Origin: Chitinophaga agri
Lineage (GTDB): Bacteria; Bacteroidota; Bacteroidia; Chitinophagales; Chitinophagaceae
Assembly: GCF_010093065.1 (NCBI RefSeq)
Contig: NZ_CP048113.1
Coordinates: 1,984,001-2,048,000, forward strand
DNA length: 64,000 bases
Direction: 5' to 3'
Shown here: positions 53,771-62,972 of the stretch, piece after piece
How the letters are laid out: the number at the start of each line of letters is the position of its first letter
Numbering within the stretch: the first letter of the stretch is position 1
Notes under the pieces: model-generated
What the model was told of the DNA's origin: nothing
What the model saw: the letters and a program-made list of their open reading frames with translations, nothing else
The model's database searches: none
Made by a program: the position numbers and the translations under genes

Positions 53771-53810
53771 ATTGGTATAAATCCCGCCAGCCGGCAGGAT
53801 TTATACCAAT
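53771..53810. other. 14-bp perfect inverted repeat upstream of the WG-repeat gene
   Basis: ATTGGTATAAATCC (53771-53784) pairs with GGATTTATACCAAT (53797-53810), with an inner GCC/GGC stem. It follows the small acidic protein gene and precedes the WG gene; there is no T-run, so either a 3' end element or an operator. Confidence 0.6.
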
Positions 53811-53893
53811 TAAACATGTAAATTGGCGCATATATTAATAAAGGGACTATCGCATCACTGATGCCATAATTACACTATCCTATCTCCTATACC

Positions 53894-55804
53894 ATGAGAA
53901 AAATGAAAATGCTTACTATACCGTTTTTGCTGGTGGTCAATTTTATCTACGCACAAACGCACCCACTTTTTAAGATCACACAGTATGATAAAATTGGTTA
54001 CATCAATAACAGGGGCCAAACAGTGATCAAGCCTGTCTTCCTTAATGGTAGTGATTTTTCAGAAGGCCTGGCTGCTGTCAGAAAGGACGGAATGTACGGC
54101 TTTATTGATCAAACAGGGAGGTTTGTGCTACCACCCCAATATGACTATGCCCAGCCATTTTCACGTGGTACTGCTATTGTGTACCAGGACGGACGCCCGT
54201 CATTAATAAACAAAACCGGTCAGATTTCAATACCTGGCGCTTACGGGGAGCTTGTCTATATAGATGACAGTAAGGCTATTGTTACCACGACAACAGCCAA
54301 ACGCGGGATCATTGATCTGCATACAAAGCAATTATTAGTTGATACTGTCTTTGAAACGATCGACACTTTTGATGGTGACATTGCAATAGTAAAAATGCCA
54401 TTTTCAATTAAAACAGACGACAGATATCCAAAAACAGGTGTGGTCGATTATACCGGAAAAATGGTGGTTCCCCTTGGAAAATATGATGAGATCCGGCCCT
54501 TTACTGACGGCATAGCAGTGACACATAAGCACGCTAAAGGTGACAAAGCACGCGGTGCTGATGCAGTAATAGATGTGAATGGGAATGTGCTTTTCAGCAA
54601 ACCGAGTGATTATACAACGCATATCGATGGCAGCTTTCATGAAGGAATTGGAAGGATATACTCACCCAAAATCAAGCAGGAAGCCAATGCGACTACATAT
54701 AGTAAGGGGGAGTATAGCTATATCAACCTGGAAGGAGAAGTCGTGTTCCGCGATGGACCAGATTGCAACGCCCTTACACCATTTGCCAATGGGAGAACGT
54801 TTGCCAGTAACAGACGCAATCACTATATCCTGTTAGACAGGTCTTTCAAACGTGTAGGCCAGGAAGAGTTTACTGGACTTGGCGAGGGTGGATTTATGAA
54901 CGGACTTGCTATTGTACGTAATAAGAACGGCCACGGTATCATTGATACTACCGGCCGCTTTGTTGTAGCAGCAAACTATGAGGATATATATGCGATCACC
55001 GGTAACCATTTCTTCTTTTCAGAAACACAGGATGCTCATGAGGTGGACGAGGATAAAGTACTGTATGGATTTGGCGATCTTAAAGGGCATGTGATCATGA
55101 AGCCGCAAATGGACCACTTTGACAGAAGAGGTTTCCGGGATGGCCTGCTGATGGCAGGAATAAACGGTAAGCTGACTTACGTTAACAAGCAAGGAGAAAT
55201 CGTGTGGCAGGAATCAGAGAGAAAAACCCATGGGTTGAAACCACTCAATATTGATTACATGAACCGTGGTTATTTCAAGGCTTATTCCACCCCGGAAAGA
55301 GGGGATGAAGACTACCGGGCGCACAATATTCCAAAGCAGATAACTACGCCAGGCTTACCTGACAATAAGCTCGCTGTTACTATTGACACAACCAGGATAG
55401 ACACCTTCCAGCAACAATTTGCAGGTATGCCGTTGTTTATCAGTAACACGACCCGCGATACCGTACGGTTCAATGCACAGGATCACCTTCTTTACATGAC
55501 ACTACAGGCACTGGATGCTAAAGGACAATGGCGGGATATCGAATATCTGCCGAATAGCTGGTGCGGGAACAGTTATCACCAGGTGGAGCTGGAACCTAAT
55601 GCCGGCTGGGGTTTTATAATACCTGCGTATCAGGGGGAGAATACCACTTTGATGAGGGCAAAATTACTTTACATAGATAAGGACGATCCGAAAAAAAGTA
55701 AGGTGGTGTATAGCAATGAGATCAGGGCGGGTGTCAATCCTGCGCAATTCTGGAATAAAGCTGCGTATTATCCGGATGGGATCATGAACCCTTATGTAGA
55801 TTAA
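53894..55804 (+). CDS. WG-repeat protein, secreted
   Basis: A 636-residue protein with a signal peptide (to about residue 21) and many WG/YG-type repeats, each with a G-(Y/F)-I-(D/N) core (KIGYINNRGQTVIKPVF, MYGFIDQTGRFVLPPQY, GHGIIDTTGRFVVAANY). A different C-terminal region (about 500-636) follows. WG-repeat proteins are common in Bacteroidota; their function is unknown, perhaps binding at the cell surface. Confidence 0.85.
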   Translation: MRKMKMLTIPFLLVVNFIYAQTHPLFKITQYDKIGYINNRGQTVIKPVFLNGSDFSEGLAAVRKDGMYGFIDQTGRFVLPPQYDYAQPFSRGTAIVYQDGRPSLINKTGQISIPGAYGELVYIDDSKAIVTTTTAKRGIIDLHTKQLLVDTVFETIDTFDGDIAIVKMPFSIKTDDRYPKTGVVDYTGKMVVPLGKYDEIRPFTDGIAVTHKHAKGDKARGADAVIDVNGNVLFSKPSDYTTHIDGSFHEGIGRIYSPKIKQEANATTYSKGEYSYINLEGEVVFRDGPDCNALTPFANGRTFASNRRNHYILLDRSFKRVGQEEFTGLGEGGFMNGLAIVRNKNGHGIIDTTGRFVVAANYEDIYAITGNHFFFSETQDAHEVDEDKVLYGFGDLKGHVIMKPQMDHFDRRGFRDGLLMAGINGKLTYVNKQGEIVWQESERKTHGLKPLNIDYMNRGYFKAYSTPERGDEDYRAHNIPKQITTPGLPDNKLAVTIDTTRIDTFQQQFAGMPLFISNTTRDTVRFNAQDHLLYMTLQALDAKGQWRDIEYLPNSWCGNSYHQVELEPNAGWGFIIPAYQGENTTLMRAKLLYIDKDDPKKSKVVYSNEIRAGVNPAQFWNKAAYYPDGIMNPYVD

Positions 55805-55888
55805 ACACAGGAACTATCATTACACCGATAGCTACCTCGGAATGACTTCCCTTGTAATGTATGTGATGCTTAAAGACCGATATATTCT

Positions 55889-55965
55889 CCGGCAAAAAAT
55901 ATACTGATTCAGATATACGCACTGGATGTCAGCAAGTATAACTAAGCCAGTATATTTTTAGCCGG
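55889..55965. terminator. Inverted repeat between the WG-repeat gene and hmgA
   Basis: Left arm 55889-55906 and right arm 55948-55965 match at 17 of 18 positions (core CCGGC, AAAAATATACTG). It lies between convergent genes and may serve as a terminator or an mRNA 3'-end stem. Confidence 0.6.
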
Positions 55966-55982
55966 AAAACGATACTGATTAT

Positions 55983-57140
55983 TTACTCCGCCCAGCTCAT
56001 TGTATATCGTTCATCCTCTATCTCCAGCGCTTCCTGCGTGATCTGCAACGGATGGAATGTATCTACCATCACCGCCAGTTCTTTCGTCTCCTTCGCTCCG
56101 ATACTCTTTTCTACAGCACCAGGATGCGGGCCATGCGGAATACCACCGGGATGCAGCGTGATCATCCCTCTGGTAACATGCTTACGGCTCATAAAGTCAC
56201 CATCCACATAATACAGCACTTCATCGCTATCGATGTTACTATGGTTGTAGGGTGCAGGGATGGCCTGCGGATGATAATCGAACAACCGCGGACAGAACGA
56301 ACACACCACAAAGTTATGTGCTTCAAATGTCTGGTGGACTGGTGGCGGCTGGTGTACGCGACCAGTAATAGGTTCAAAGTCATGAATGGAAAAAGCGAAC
56401 GGATATTCGCAGCCGTCCCATCCCACTACATCAAACGGATGATGCGCATAATGTATCGGATACATCACGCCTTTCTTCTTGATACGAATGAGGAAATCTC
56501 CTGCTTCATCGATCGTTTCCAGGTTCTGTGGCTGCCTGATGTCCCGCTCACAATAGGGTGCGTGCTCCAGCAGCTGCCCGTACTGACTCAGGTATCGCTT
56601 CGGATAACGGATAGGGCTGAATGATTCTACGATGAATAACCTGTTCTCAGTCGTGGTAAATTTTATCTGGTAAATGGTACCGCGTGGTACCATCAGGTAA
56701 TCGCCATACCCGAAAGGTAGCTGTCCGTACTGTGTATGCAATACGCCGGCGCCTTCATGGATAAAGAGCAGTTCATCGGCATCTGCATTTTTGTAGAAAT
56801 AGTCGGTCATACTTTGACGTGGCGCTGCCAGTACAATATGACAATCACTGTTGACCAGCACCGGCTTACGACTTTGCAGATAGTCATCCTGTGGCTGAAT
56901 ATTAAAACCCTGGAAACTACGATGCTTTAACATCTTCTCTTCCGCCACACGTGGCGCAACATTGTAGGGCTCATCCACCTTTACGATCTCAGTTGGTGGA
57001 TGACAATGATACAACAGTGTGGAATTAGACGAAAAACCTTCTGTCGAAAACAACTGTTCTGAATAGAGAGTACCGTCAGGCTTACGGAATTGCGTATGAC
57101 GTTTGTGAGGAACGTTCCCCAGTTTATGATAATGCGGCAT
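55983..57140 (-). CDS. hmgA: Homogentisate 1,2-dioxygenase
   Basis: The 385-residue iron enzyme opens the aromatic ring of homogentisate to maleylacetoacetate. The double-cupin core has PGGIPHGPHPGAVEKS with iron-binding His, and DEVLYYVDGDF. The N-terminus MPHYHKLGNVPHKRHTQFRKP is typical. It is the next step after hppD, which is 8 kb away. The later enzymes (maleylacetoacetate isomerase, fumarylacetoacetase) are not in the window. Confidence 0.94.
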   Translation of the reverse strand: MPHYHKLGNVPHKRHTQFRKPDGTLYSEQLFSTEGFSSNSTLLYHCHPPTEIVKVDEPYNVAPRVAEEKMLKHRSFQGFNIQPQDDYLQSRKPVLVNSDCHIVLAAPRQSMTDYFYKNADADELLFIHEGAGVLHTQYGQLPFGYGDYLMVPRGTIYQIKFTTTENRLFIVESFSPIRYPKRYLSQYGQLLEHAPYCERDIRQPQNLETIDEAGDFLIRIKKKGVMYPIHYAHHPFDVVGWDGCEYPFAFSIHDFEPITGRVHQPPPVHQTFEAHNFVVCSFCPRLFDYHPQAIPAPYNHSNIDSDEVLYYVDGDFMSRKHVTRGMITLHPGGIPHGPHPGAVEKSIGAKETKELAVMVDTFHPLQITQEALEIEDERYTMSWAE

Positions 57141-57215
57141 GATGGATGGTTTTTCAGTCTGCTACCCGGCATAACAGACCGTGGAATATTGAATGACAAT
57201 TATATGACAATATAA

Positions 57216-57392
57216 TGTTTTGGTGACTGCGTTGCTGTCAACGGCAGATATGTTCGCTGTGATATGACGGGACAGGCACATACCCTGGTGCTGACAGGTA
57301 TGCAGGATGGGAATAAAACCCCGGGAAAGTACTACCGGCTAACGATTCCCTCCAGCAGGAAGCAGTACTTCCAGCGGCGCTTATCTATATAA
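57216..57392 (+). pseudogene. Short open frame, possible gene remnant
   Basis: An open frame with no upstream ATG runs from 57216 to TAA at 57390-57392. Residues such as NGRYVRCDMTGQAHTLVLTG and GKYYRLTIPSSRKQYFQR look protein-like. An internal ATG at 57264 would give 42 residues. Nothing is recognisable. It may be a decayed gene end or chance. Confidence 0.2.
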
Positions 57393-57473
57393 TATGTGAA
57401 ATTGCGGAAATAAGGCATGTCTAACGTGGTTAGGACAAATATAGGAATAATAAGATAGCAGCGCATCAGGTAT

Positions 57474-57517
57474 AGCGCTTGGCCGTCGCTAGTTCGTCGC
57501 TTGTTCGTCGCTTGTAG
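57474..57517. repeat. 11-nt tandem repeat array, about four units
   Basis: Units: AGCGCTTGGCC (57474-57484, degenerate), GTCGCTAGTTC (57485-57495), GTCGCTTGTTC (57496-57506), GTCGCTTGTAG (57507-57517). There is no mirror arm nearby. Same 11-nt period as the hairpin loci at 12194 and 49203. Confidence 0.85.
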
Positions 57518-57816
57518 CTCCACTGTCTACCCAGATGCCTGGGGAGATAGCATAAGTGATCACCAAGAATGCATGATTACAGGTAGATAAGAGAATAAAT
57601 CATTCACAATGAACATTTTACTGATTATACTGTGCTTATTAATCACTCGTTAGCCGCGATCCAACTATCACAAACTTGTCCAGCCCGGCCCGTTACCCGG
57701 AAATTTTCTCAATTTCCCCGGGTCAATTTTAAATAATTTCAAAACTTTGACAATTCATTTGTTAATTCGAAACTAATTGCGCATTTTTGTTTGCGAAAAG
57801 TAAATTGTTTCAAATA

Positions 57817-57921
57817 GTGCTACCAATATTCACATACTTCACTTCTGCATCTCGCACCATCTCCGGGGCGGGCTTCAGCACTATTACAATTACATCTATT
57901 ACAACCCCGCTGCGGGGTTAA
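57817..57921 (+). CDS. thrL: Threonine operon leader peptide (probable)
   Basis: An open frame ends TAA at 57919-57921, 82 nt before thrA. From GTG 57817 it has 34 codons; its end is STITITSITTPLRG. The nine codons 57880-57906 read Thr, Ile, Thr, Ile, Thr, Ser, Ile, Thr, Thr, the amino acids that control the E. coli thr operon. No in-frame ATG exists, so GTG 57817 or TTG 57805 must start it. The stop codon overlaps a stable hairpin. This is a classical attenuation layout, though the peptide itself is not a known family here. Confidence 0.6.
   Translation: MLPIFTYFTSASRTISGAGFSTITITSITTPLRG
57864..57919 (+). promoter_or_regulatory. Alternative hairpins of the thr leader (attenuator region)
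   Basis: AACCCCG (57903-57909) pairs with CGGGGTT (57913-57919) around a 3-nt loop. CCCCG (57905-57909) can instead pair with CGGGG at 57864-57868 in the leader coding region, so the two are mutually exclusive. A T5 run lies at 57979-57983, but no strong stem sits directly before it, so the terminator is not clear. Confidence 0.5.
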
Positions 57922-58003
57922 TATTCACATATCGTCCAACGACCACAACGAGTGGTACACCCGGAAAGGGATCAGGCATTTTTACGTAATAACATCATCA
58001 CAC

Positions 58004-60451
58004 ATGCAAGTATTAAAATTCGGCGGAACTTCCATGGGAAGCGCCCAGTCTATAGAACAGGTTTGCAATATCATCCGTAACAAGAAACCCAACGGAAGAT
58101 TCACCATTGTAGCTTCAGCCATGAGCGGTATTACCGACAAACTGATACAATGTGGCCAGCTTGCAGGACAAGGACAGGAACAATATAGAAACGTATTAGC
58201 AGAGATAGAATCAAAACACCTTGACACCATCCGTACCCTGTTTCCCATCACTGTACAAAGTGGCATCATCAGTCAGGTGAAAAAACGCCTGAACACCCTG
58301 GAAACACTGTGCGATGGTATCTTCCAGGTAGGTGAACTGAGTGCCCGGTCGTTGGATAAGATCATGAGCTTCGGCGAACTACTGTCCTCCTATTTATTGG
58401 CAGAAAAATTAAAGTCCGCCGGTCTCAATGCTGTTTGGAAGGATAGCCGCGAACTCATTGTAACTGATAATAACTTCGGCAACGCGGCCGTTAATTTCCT
58501 GGCTACTAATCACCAGACAGCCCAGTATTACCAGCAGCAGACTGCCGATTTCTTCGTACTGCCAGGCTTTGTTGCTGCCACCAGTGATGGAGAGACCACT
58601 ACCCTCGGCCGTGGCGGCTCTGACTATACCGCGGCTATTATTGCTGCCGCTTTACATGCTGAAGTACTGGACATATGGACCGATGTAAGTGGTATGATGA
58701 CTGCTGATCCCCGCATGGTATCACAGGCTATTCCTATCCCGCATATCAGCTACGAAGAGGCCATGGAGCTTTCTCACTTCGGCGCTAAGGTGATCTACCC
58801 TCCTACCATACAACCGGTAATGGATAAACGTATCCCTATATGGATCAAAAATACTTTTGCACCTGATGATTATGGTACCCTCATCCGCTCTCAGGACGGC
58901 GAAACGCATGTACACCCCGTAACCGGTATCAGCGGCATCCAGAAGATAGCCCTGCTGACACTGGAAGGTAGTGGTATGGTGGGCATCCCCGGCTTCTCCA
59001 AACGCCTGTTTGAAGCCCTGCTGACTGAGCGTGTGAACGTGATCCTGATCACGCAGAGTTCTTCTGAACACTCTATCACCGTAGGTATTCATGAAGCTGA
59101 CATGCTGAAAGCCAAGACAGCGGTCGACAGCGAGTTCTCTCAGGAAATACTGGAGAAACGTATAGAACCGCTGATCGTCGAAAGAGATATGAGCATCGTG
59201 GCAGTAGTAGGCGATAAAATGAAAAATCACCATGGCACCAGCGGTAAACTCTTTGCTGCACTGGGTCGTAACGGTGTGAACATACGCGCTATCGCACAAG
59301 GTTCTACAGAAAAGAACATCTCTGTCGTGATCAATAAAGGGGATGTAAAAAAAGCGCTGAACGTCATACATGAAGCGTTCTTCGAAGAACCACTCAAACA
59401 GGTGAACGTGTTCATCGCGGGTGTCGGTAATGTGGGCGGCAAACTCCTCGAACAACTCAATCAGCAGCACCAGTTCCTGATGAACGAACTTGGATTACAT
59501 GTACGTGTAACCGGCATCGCCAACAGCCGTAATATGGCCTTCGGCCATGAAGCCATCAACCTGCACGATTGGAAAAGCGCGCTGGATGCTGGAGAGCCAT
59601 CTGACATGGCTGCATTTGCACAAAAAATAAAATCGCTCAACTTACGTAACAGCGTATTTGTTGATAATACCGCCAGCAAGGACGTAGCAGCTATCTACGG
59701 AGAGTTCCTGCAACATGGTATATCGGTAGTGACCTGTAACAAGATTGCCTGTTCTTCAGACTATGCATACTATAAAAGCCTGAAAGACCTCGCACGTAAA
59801 TACAATGCTTCCTTCCTGTTTGAAACGAATGTGGGCGCAGGATTGCCAGTGATCAATACACTGAATGACCTGATCCGCAGCGGTGACAAAGTAAACAGCA
59901 TTGAAGCAGTGTTAAGTGGTAGTCTGAACTTCGTGTTTAACAACTTTGTAAACGGCGCTTCCTTCCGGGAGGTAGTGAAAGCCGCACAGGACGAAGGTTA
60001 CACTGAACCAGATCCACGTATCGACCTGAGTGGTGTGGATGTGATGCGTAAGATCCTTATCCTCGCACGTGAAAGCGGTGTGCAGATGGAACTCGAAGAT
60101 ATCACTAACCACTCCTTCCTGCCGAAAGAAGCGCTGGAGGCTCCTTCTGTAGATGCTTTCTACGAACAGCTGGATGTACATGCAGACCATTTCCTGTCAC
60201 TGCGCGAAAAGGCCGATGCGGACGGCAAACGCCTGAAGTTCGTGGCCCGCTATGAGAATGGTAAAGCGTCTGTAGGATTGCAGAGCATTGCACCTGACCA
60301 TCCGTTCTTTAAACTGGAAGGAAAAGACAATATCGTATTGTACACTACCAACCGCTATGCTGCACAGCCGCTGATCGTGAAAGGCGCCGGTGCGGGAGCA
60401 GATGTAACGGCGTCTGGTATATTTGCTGACATTATCAGATCAGCGAGATAA
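58004..60451 (+). CDS. thrA: Bifunctional aspartokinase / homoserine dehydrogenase
   Basis: The 815-residue enzyme carries both the first and third steps of threonine synthesis. The kinase domain starts MQVLKFGGTSMGSAQ and has TLGRGGSDYTAAI. Two ACT-like domains follow (about 310-460) and the homoserine dehydrogenase domain begins with the Rossmann motif VFIAGVGNVGGKLLEQL (about 466-482). ATG at 58004 gives the usual start. It lies 82 nt after the leader peptide stop and heads thrA-thrB-thrC. Confidence 0.97.
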   Translation: MQVLKFGGTSMGSAQSIEQVCNIIRNKKPNGRFTIVASAMSGITDKLIQCGQLAGQGQEQYRNVLAEIESKHLDTIRTLFPITVQSGIISQVKKRLNTLETLCDGIFQVGELSARSLDKIMSFGELLSSYLLAEKLKSAGLNAVWKDSRELIVTDNNFGNAAVNFLATNHQTAQYYQQQTADFFVLPGFVAATSDGETTTLGRGGSDYTAAIIAAALHAEVLDIWTDVSGMMTADPRMVSQAIPIPHISYEEAMELSHFGAKVIYPPTIQPVMDKRIPIWIKNTFAPDDYGTLIRSQDGETHVHPVTGISGIQKIALLTLEGSGMVGIPGFSKRLFEALLTERVNVILITQSSSEHSITVGIHEADMLKAKTAVDSEFSQEILEKRIEPLIVERDMSIVAVVGDKMKNHHGTSGKLFAALGRNGVNIRAIAQGSTEKNISVVINKGDVKKALNVIHEAFFEEPLKQVNVFIAGVGNVGGKLLEQLNQQHQFLMNELGLHVRVTGIANSRNMAFGHEAINLHDWKSALDAGEPSDMAAFAQKIKSLNLRNSVFVDNTASKDVAAIYGEFLQHGISVVTCNKIACSSDYAYYKSLKDLARKYNASFLFETNVGAGLPVINTLNDLIRSGDKVNSIEAVLSGSLNFVFNNFVNGASFREVVKAAQDEGYTEPDPRIDLSGVDVMRKILILARESGVQMELEDITNHSFLPKEALEAPSVDAFYEQLDVHADHFLSLREKADADGKRLKFVARYENGKASVGLQSIAPDHPFFKLEGKDNIVLYTTNRYAAQPLIVKGAGAGADVTASGIFADIIRSAR

Positions 60452-60569
60452 AATCAGTTAGGTAGGAGGAATTAAGCATGAGGGATTAGACTTCATGACA
60501 AGAATGTCTTGTTAAAAAACCATTCAATAGTCGTGACCGTGCAATTCAGAAACACAATTCCTTCAGCTC

Positions 60570-60604
60570 AATTCCTAATTCCTAATTCTTAATTGCTAAT
60601 TAAA
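60570..60604. repeat. Heptamer tandem repeat AATTCCT between thrA and thrB
   Basis: AATTCCT (60570-60576), AATTCCT (60577-60583), AATTCTT (60584-60590), AATTGCT (60591-60597), then AATT. Related stretches occur in several spacers of this window (see findings). Confidence 0.8.
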
Positions 60605-60617
60605 ACTTATTCTCTTC

Positions 60618-61553
60618 ATGGAATCAGACTGCATAAAAGTATTCGCTCCTGCCACTGTCGCCAACGTGGCCTGCGGATTTGACGTAATAGGACTGGCAAT
60701 GGATGCACCCGGCGATGAAATGATCATGCGCAGAAGTGACAAACCTGGTGTGACGATTACTGCCGTACATGGCGCTGCTCTCTCTACTGATCCTGCACAG
60801 AATGTATGCGGCGTAGCCATACAGGCACTCCTGCAGAAGTATGGTCAGCCGGAAGCAGGTATCGAACTGGAACTCTTCAAGAACATTCCTCCCGGAAGTG
60901 GCATCGGCTCCAGTGCTGCCAGTTCTGCGGGTGCAGTTGTAGGTGCCAATCACCTGCTGGGCAATCCGTTCACACAGAAACAACTGGTCCGTTTTGCCAT
61001 GGAAGGCGAGCGACTGGCCAGTGGGGCCGCACACGCCGACAATGTGGCTCCTGCTATCATGGGTGGTTTCACGCTTGTAAGAAGTTACAAACCACTGGAC
61101 ATTACCGGTCTGCATACACCTGCCGACCTATGGGTGACCGTTATACATCCGCAGATAGAAGTAAAGACTTCTGATGCCCGTGAAATACTCAAACAAAAAG
61201 TACTGATGACAGATGCGATCCGTCAGTGGGGTAACGTAGGTGCCCTGGTGGCCGGTCTTTATCAGGAAAACTATGACCTCATCAGCCGCTCACTGGAAGA
61301 TGCGATCGTAGAACCGGTACGTGCGATCCTTATCCCTGCTTTTTACGAACTGAAAGTAAAATGTAAAGAGGCAGGCGCATTAGGTGGTGGGATCTCCGGT
61401 TCAGGACCTTCTGTTTTCATGCTGAGCAGAGGGGAAGAAACGGCCCGCAAAGTGGCCGCCATGATGGATACCGTATATGCTCCGCTGGGAGTGGATTATA
61501 AAATCCATGTTTCGCAAATAAACAGGGAAGGTGTGAAAATTACAAAAGTGTAA
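60618..61553 (+). CDS. thrB: Homoserine kinase
   Basis: A 311-residue GHMP-family kinase that phosphorylates homoserine. The ATP loop PPGSGIGSSAASSAGAV (about 95-111) and GGGISGSGPSVFML near the C-terminus are diagnostic; the N-terminal VFAPATVANVACGFDVIGLA fits ThrB. It lies 166 nt after thrA and 6 nt before thrC. Confidence 0.96.
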   Translation: MESDCIKVFAPATVANVACGFDVIGLAMDAPGDEMIMRRSDKPGVTITAVHGAALSTDPAQNVCGVAIQALLQKYGQPEAGIELELFKNIPPGSGIGSSAASSAGAVVGANHLLGNPFTQKQLVRFAMEGERLASGAAHADNVAPAIMGGFTLVRSYKPLDITGLHTPADLWVTVIHPQIEVKTSDAREILKQKVLMTDAIRQWGNVGALVAGLYQENYDLISRSLEDAIVEPVRAILIPAFYELKVKCKEAGALGGGISGSGPSVFMLSRGEETARKVAAMMDTVYAPLGVDYKIHVSQINREGVKITKV

Positions 61554-61559
61554 AGTCTA

Positions 61560-62867
61560 ATGAAATATTTCAGTCTGCAGAATAAACAACACGTAGTATC
61601 TTTTGAAGAAGCCGTAGTACAGGGACTGGCGCCCGATAAGGGCCTGTATTTCCCGGAACGTATTCCTGCTTTTGACAAGGCATTCCTCGACGACATCGTT
61701 CATAAAAATGACCTCGATATAGCTTATGCTGCTATCCAGCCTTTCGTAGGGGACGAGATTCCCGAGGCAGTACTGCGGCAGATCATTGCTGACACGCTCA
61801 GCTTCCCTTTCCCTGTTGAAAAAGTACAGGATAATATTTATTCTCTTGAACTGTTCCACGGTCCGACCCTGGCATTTAAAGACGTAGGCGCCCGCTTTAT
61901 GGCTGGTTGCCTGGGTTATTTCAGAAGAAATGATACGCGTCCGGTAACAGTGCTGGTAGCTACTTCCGGCGATACTGGCGGTGCAGTGGCCAATGGTTTT
62001 TACAACGTACCAGGGGTGCGCGTGGTGATCCTCTACCCTTCCGGTAAAGTGAGCACCCTGCAGGAGAAACAGCTGACCACACTGAATGGCAATATTACTG
62101 CCCTCGAAATAGATGGTACGTTTGACGACTGCCAGCGTATGGTGAAGACCGCCTTCCTCGATGGAGAATTACAGTCGCACGTGATGCTGACCAGTGCCAA
62201 CTCTATCAACGTTGCCCGCTGGCTGCCACAGATGTTCTACTACCTGCTGGCATACAAACAGCTGGTGACCCGATATCCGGATGTGGTATTCTCTGTACCA
62301 AGCGGCAACTTCGGCAATATCTGCGCAGGTATGATGGCGGCGGCCATGGGCCTGCCGGTAAAACATTTCGTAGCCAGCACTAACGTGAATGATACCGTGC
62401 CGCGGTTTATGCAAACAGGAGCGTATACACCAGGCAAGGCTACAGCTACGCTTTCCAATGCGATGGACGTAGCTGACCCGAGCAACTTTGTACGCATCCT
62501 CGAGTTATTTGCCAATAGCCTGCCTGCATTGAAAAATAAGCTGACGGCCATGTCCTTCAGCGACAGCGAGACCGTCGCCACGATGGAACAGGTGTGGAAA
62601 GACGACCAGTACATGCTGGATCCGCATGGTGCAGTAGGTTATCTGGGGCTCAAGAAATACCTGGCTGACACAGGACTGGATAAAAATACAGCCGGTGTCT
62701 TTCTGGAAACAGCGCATCCTGTTAAGTTCGCAGATACCGCTCCGGCCTCCCTGCAGGATAAGATAGTAACACCTGAAAGAGTACAGTCACTGTATGCACT
62801 TAAAAAAGTGTCCGTACAGCTGCCTGCTGATTATAATGCATTGAAACAATGGCTGACCGCCAATTGA
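61560..62867 (+). CDS. thrC: Threonine synthase
   Basis: The 435-residue PLP enzyme makes threonine from O-phosphohomoserine. The PLP lysine is in GPTLAFKDVGARF (about 101-113) and the phosphate-binding loop in ATSGDTGGAVANGF; the start MKYFSLQNKQHVVSFEEAV is typical. It begins 6 nt after thrB, so the two are certainly co-transcribed, and the operon ends at the terminator at 62893-62929. Confidence 0.97.
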   Translation: MKYFSLQNKQHVVSFEEAVVQGLAPDKGLYFPERIPAFDKAFLDDIVHKNDLDIAYAAIQPFVGDEIPEAVLRQIIADTLSFPFPVEKVQDNIYSLELFHGPTLAFKDVGARFMAGCLGYFRRNDTRPVTVLVATSGDTGGAVANGFYNVPGVRVVILYPSGKVSTLQEKQLTTLNGNITALEIDGTFDDCQRMVKTAFLDGELQSHVMLTSANSINVARWLPQMFYYLLAYKQLVTRYPDVVFSVPSGNFGNICAGMMAAAMGLPVKHFVASTNVNDTVPRFMQTGAYTPGKATATLSNAMDVADPSNFVRILELFANSLPALKNKLTAMSFSDSETVATMEQVWKDDQYMLDPHGAVGYLGLKKYLADTGLDKNTAGVFLETAHPVKFADTAPASLQDKIVTPERVQSLYALKKVSVQLPADYNALKQWLTAN

Positions 62868-62892
62868 TCCGGCACGTAAAGACGATCGATCT

Positions 62893-62929
62893 GAATGGCT
62901 GACCCGACAGGTCGGCCATTCGTCTTTTT
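62893..62929 (+). terminator. Terminator of the thr operon
   Basis: GAATGGCTGAC (62893-62903) pairs with GTCGGCCATTC (62911-62921) with one U-G pair, followed by CGTCTTTTT. Confidence 0.85.
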
Positions 62930-62972
62930 ATCATAACTACGCACTTTCCAGCATTTTTTATATAATTGTCTT

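Noticed and set aside
58721..59470. Long minus-strand ORF (249 residues) inside thrA
   Set aside because: It lies wholly within thrA, opposite strand, with rare-residue-rich nonsense sequence and no family match.
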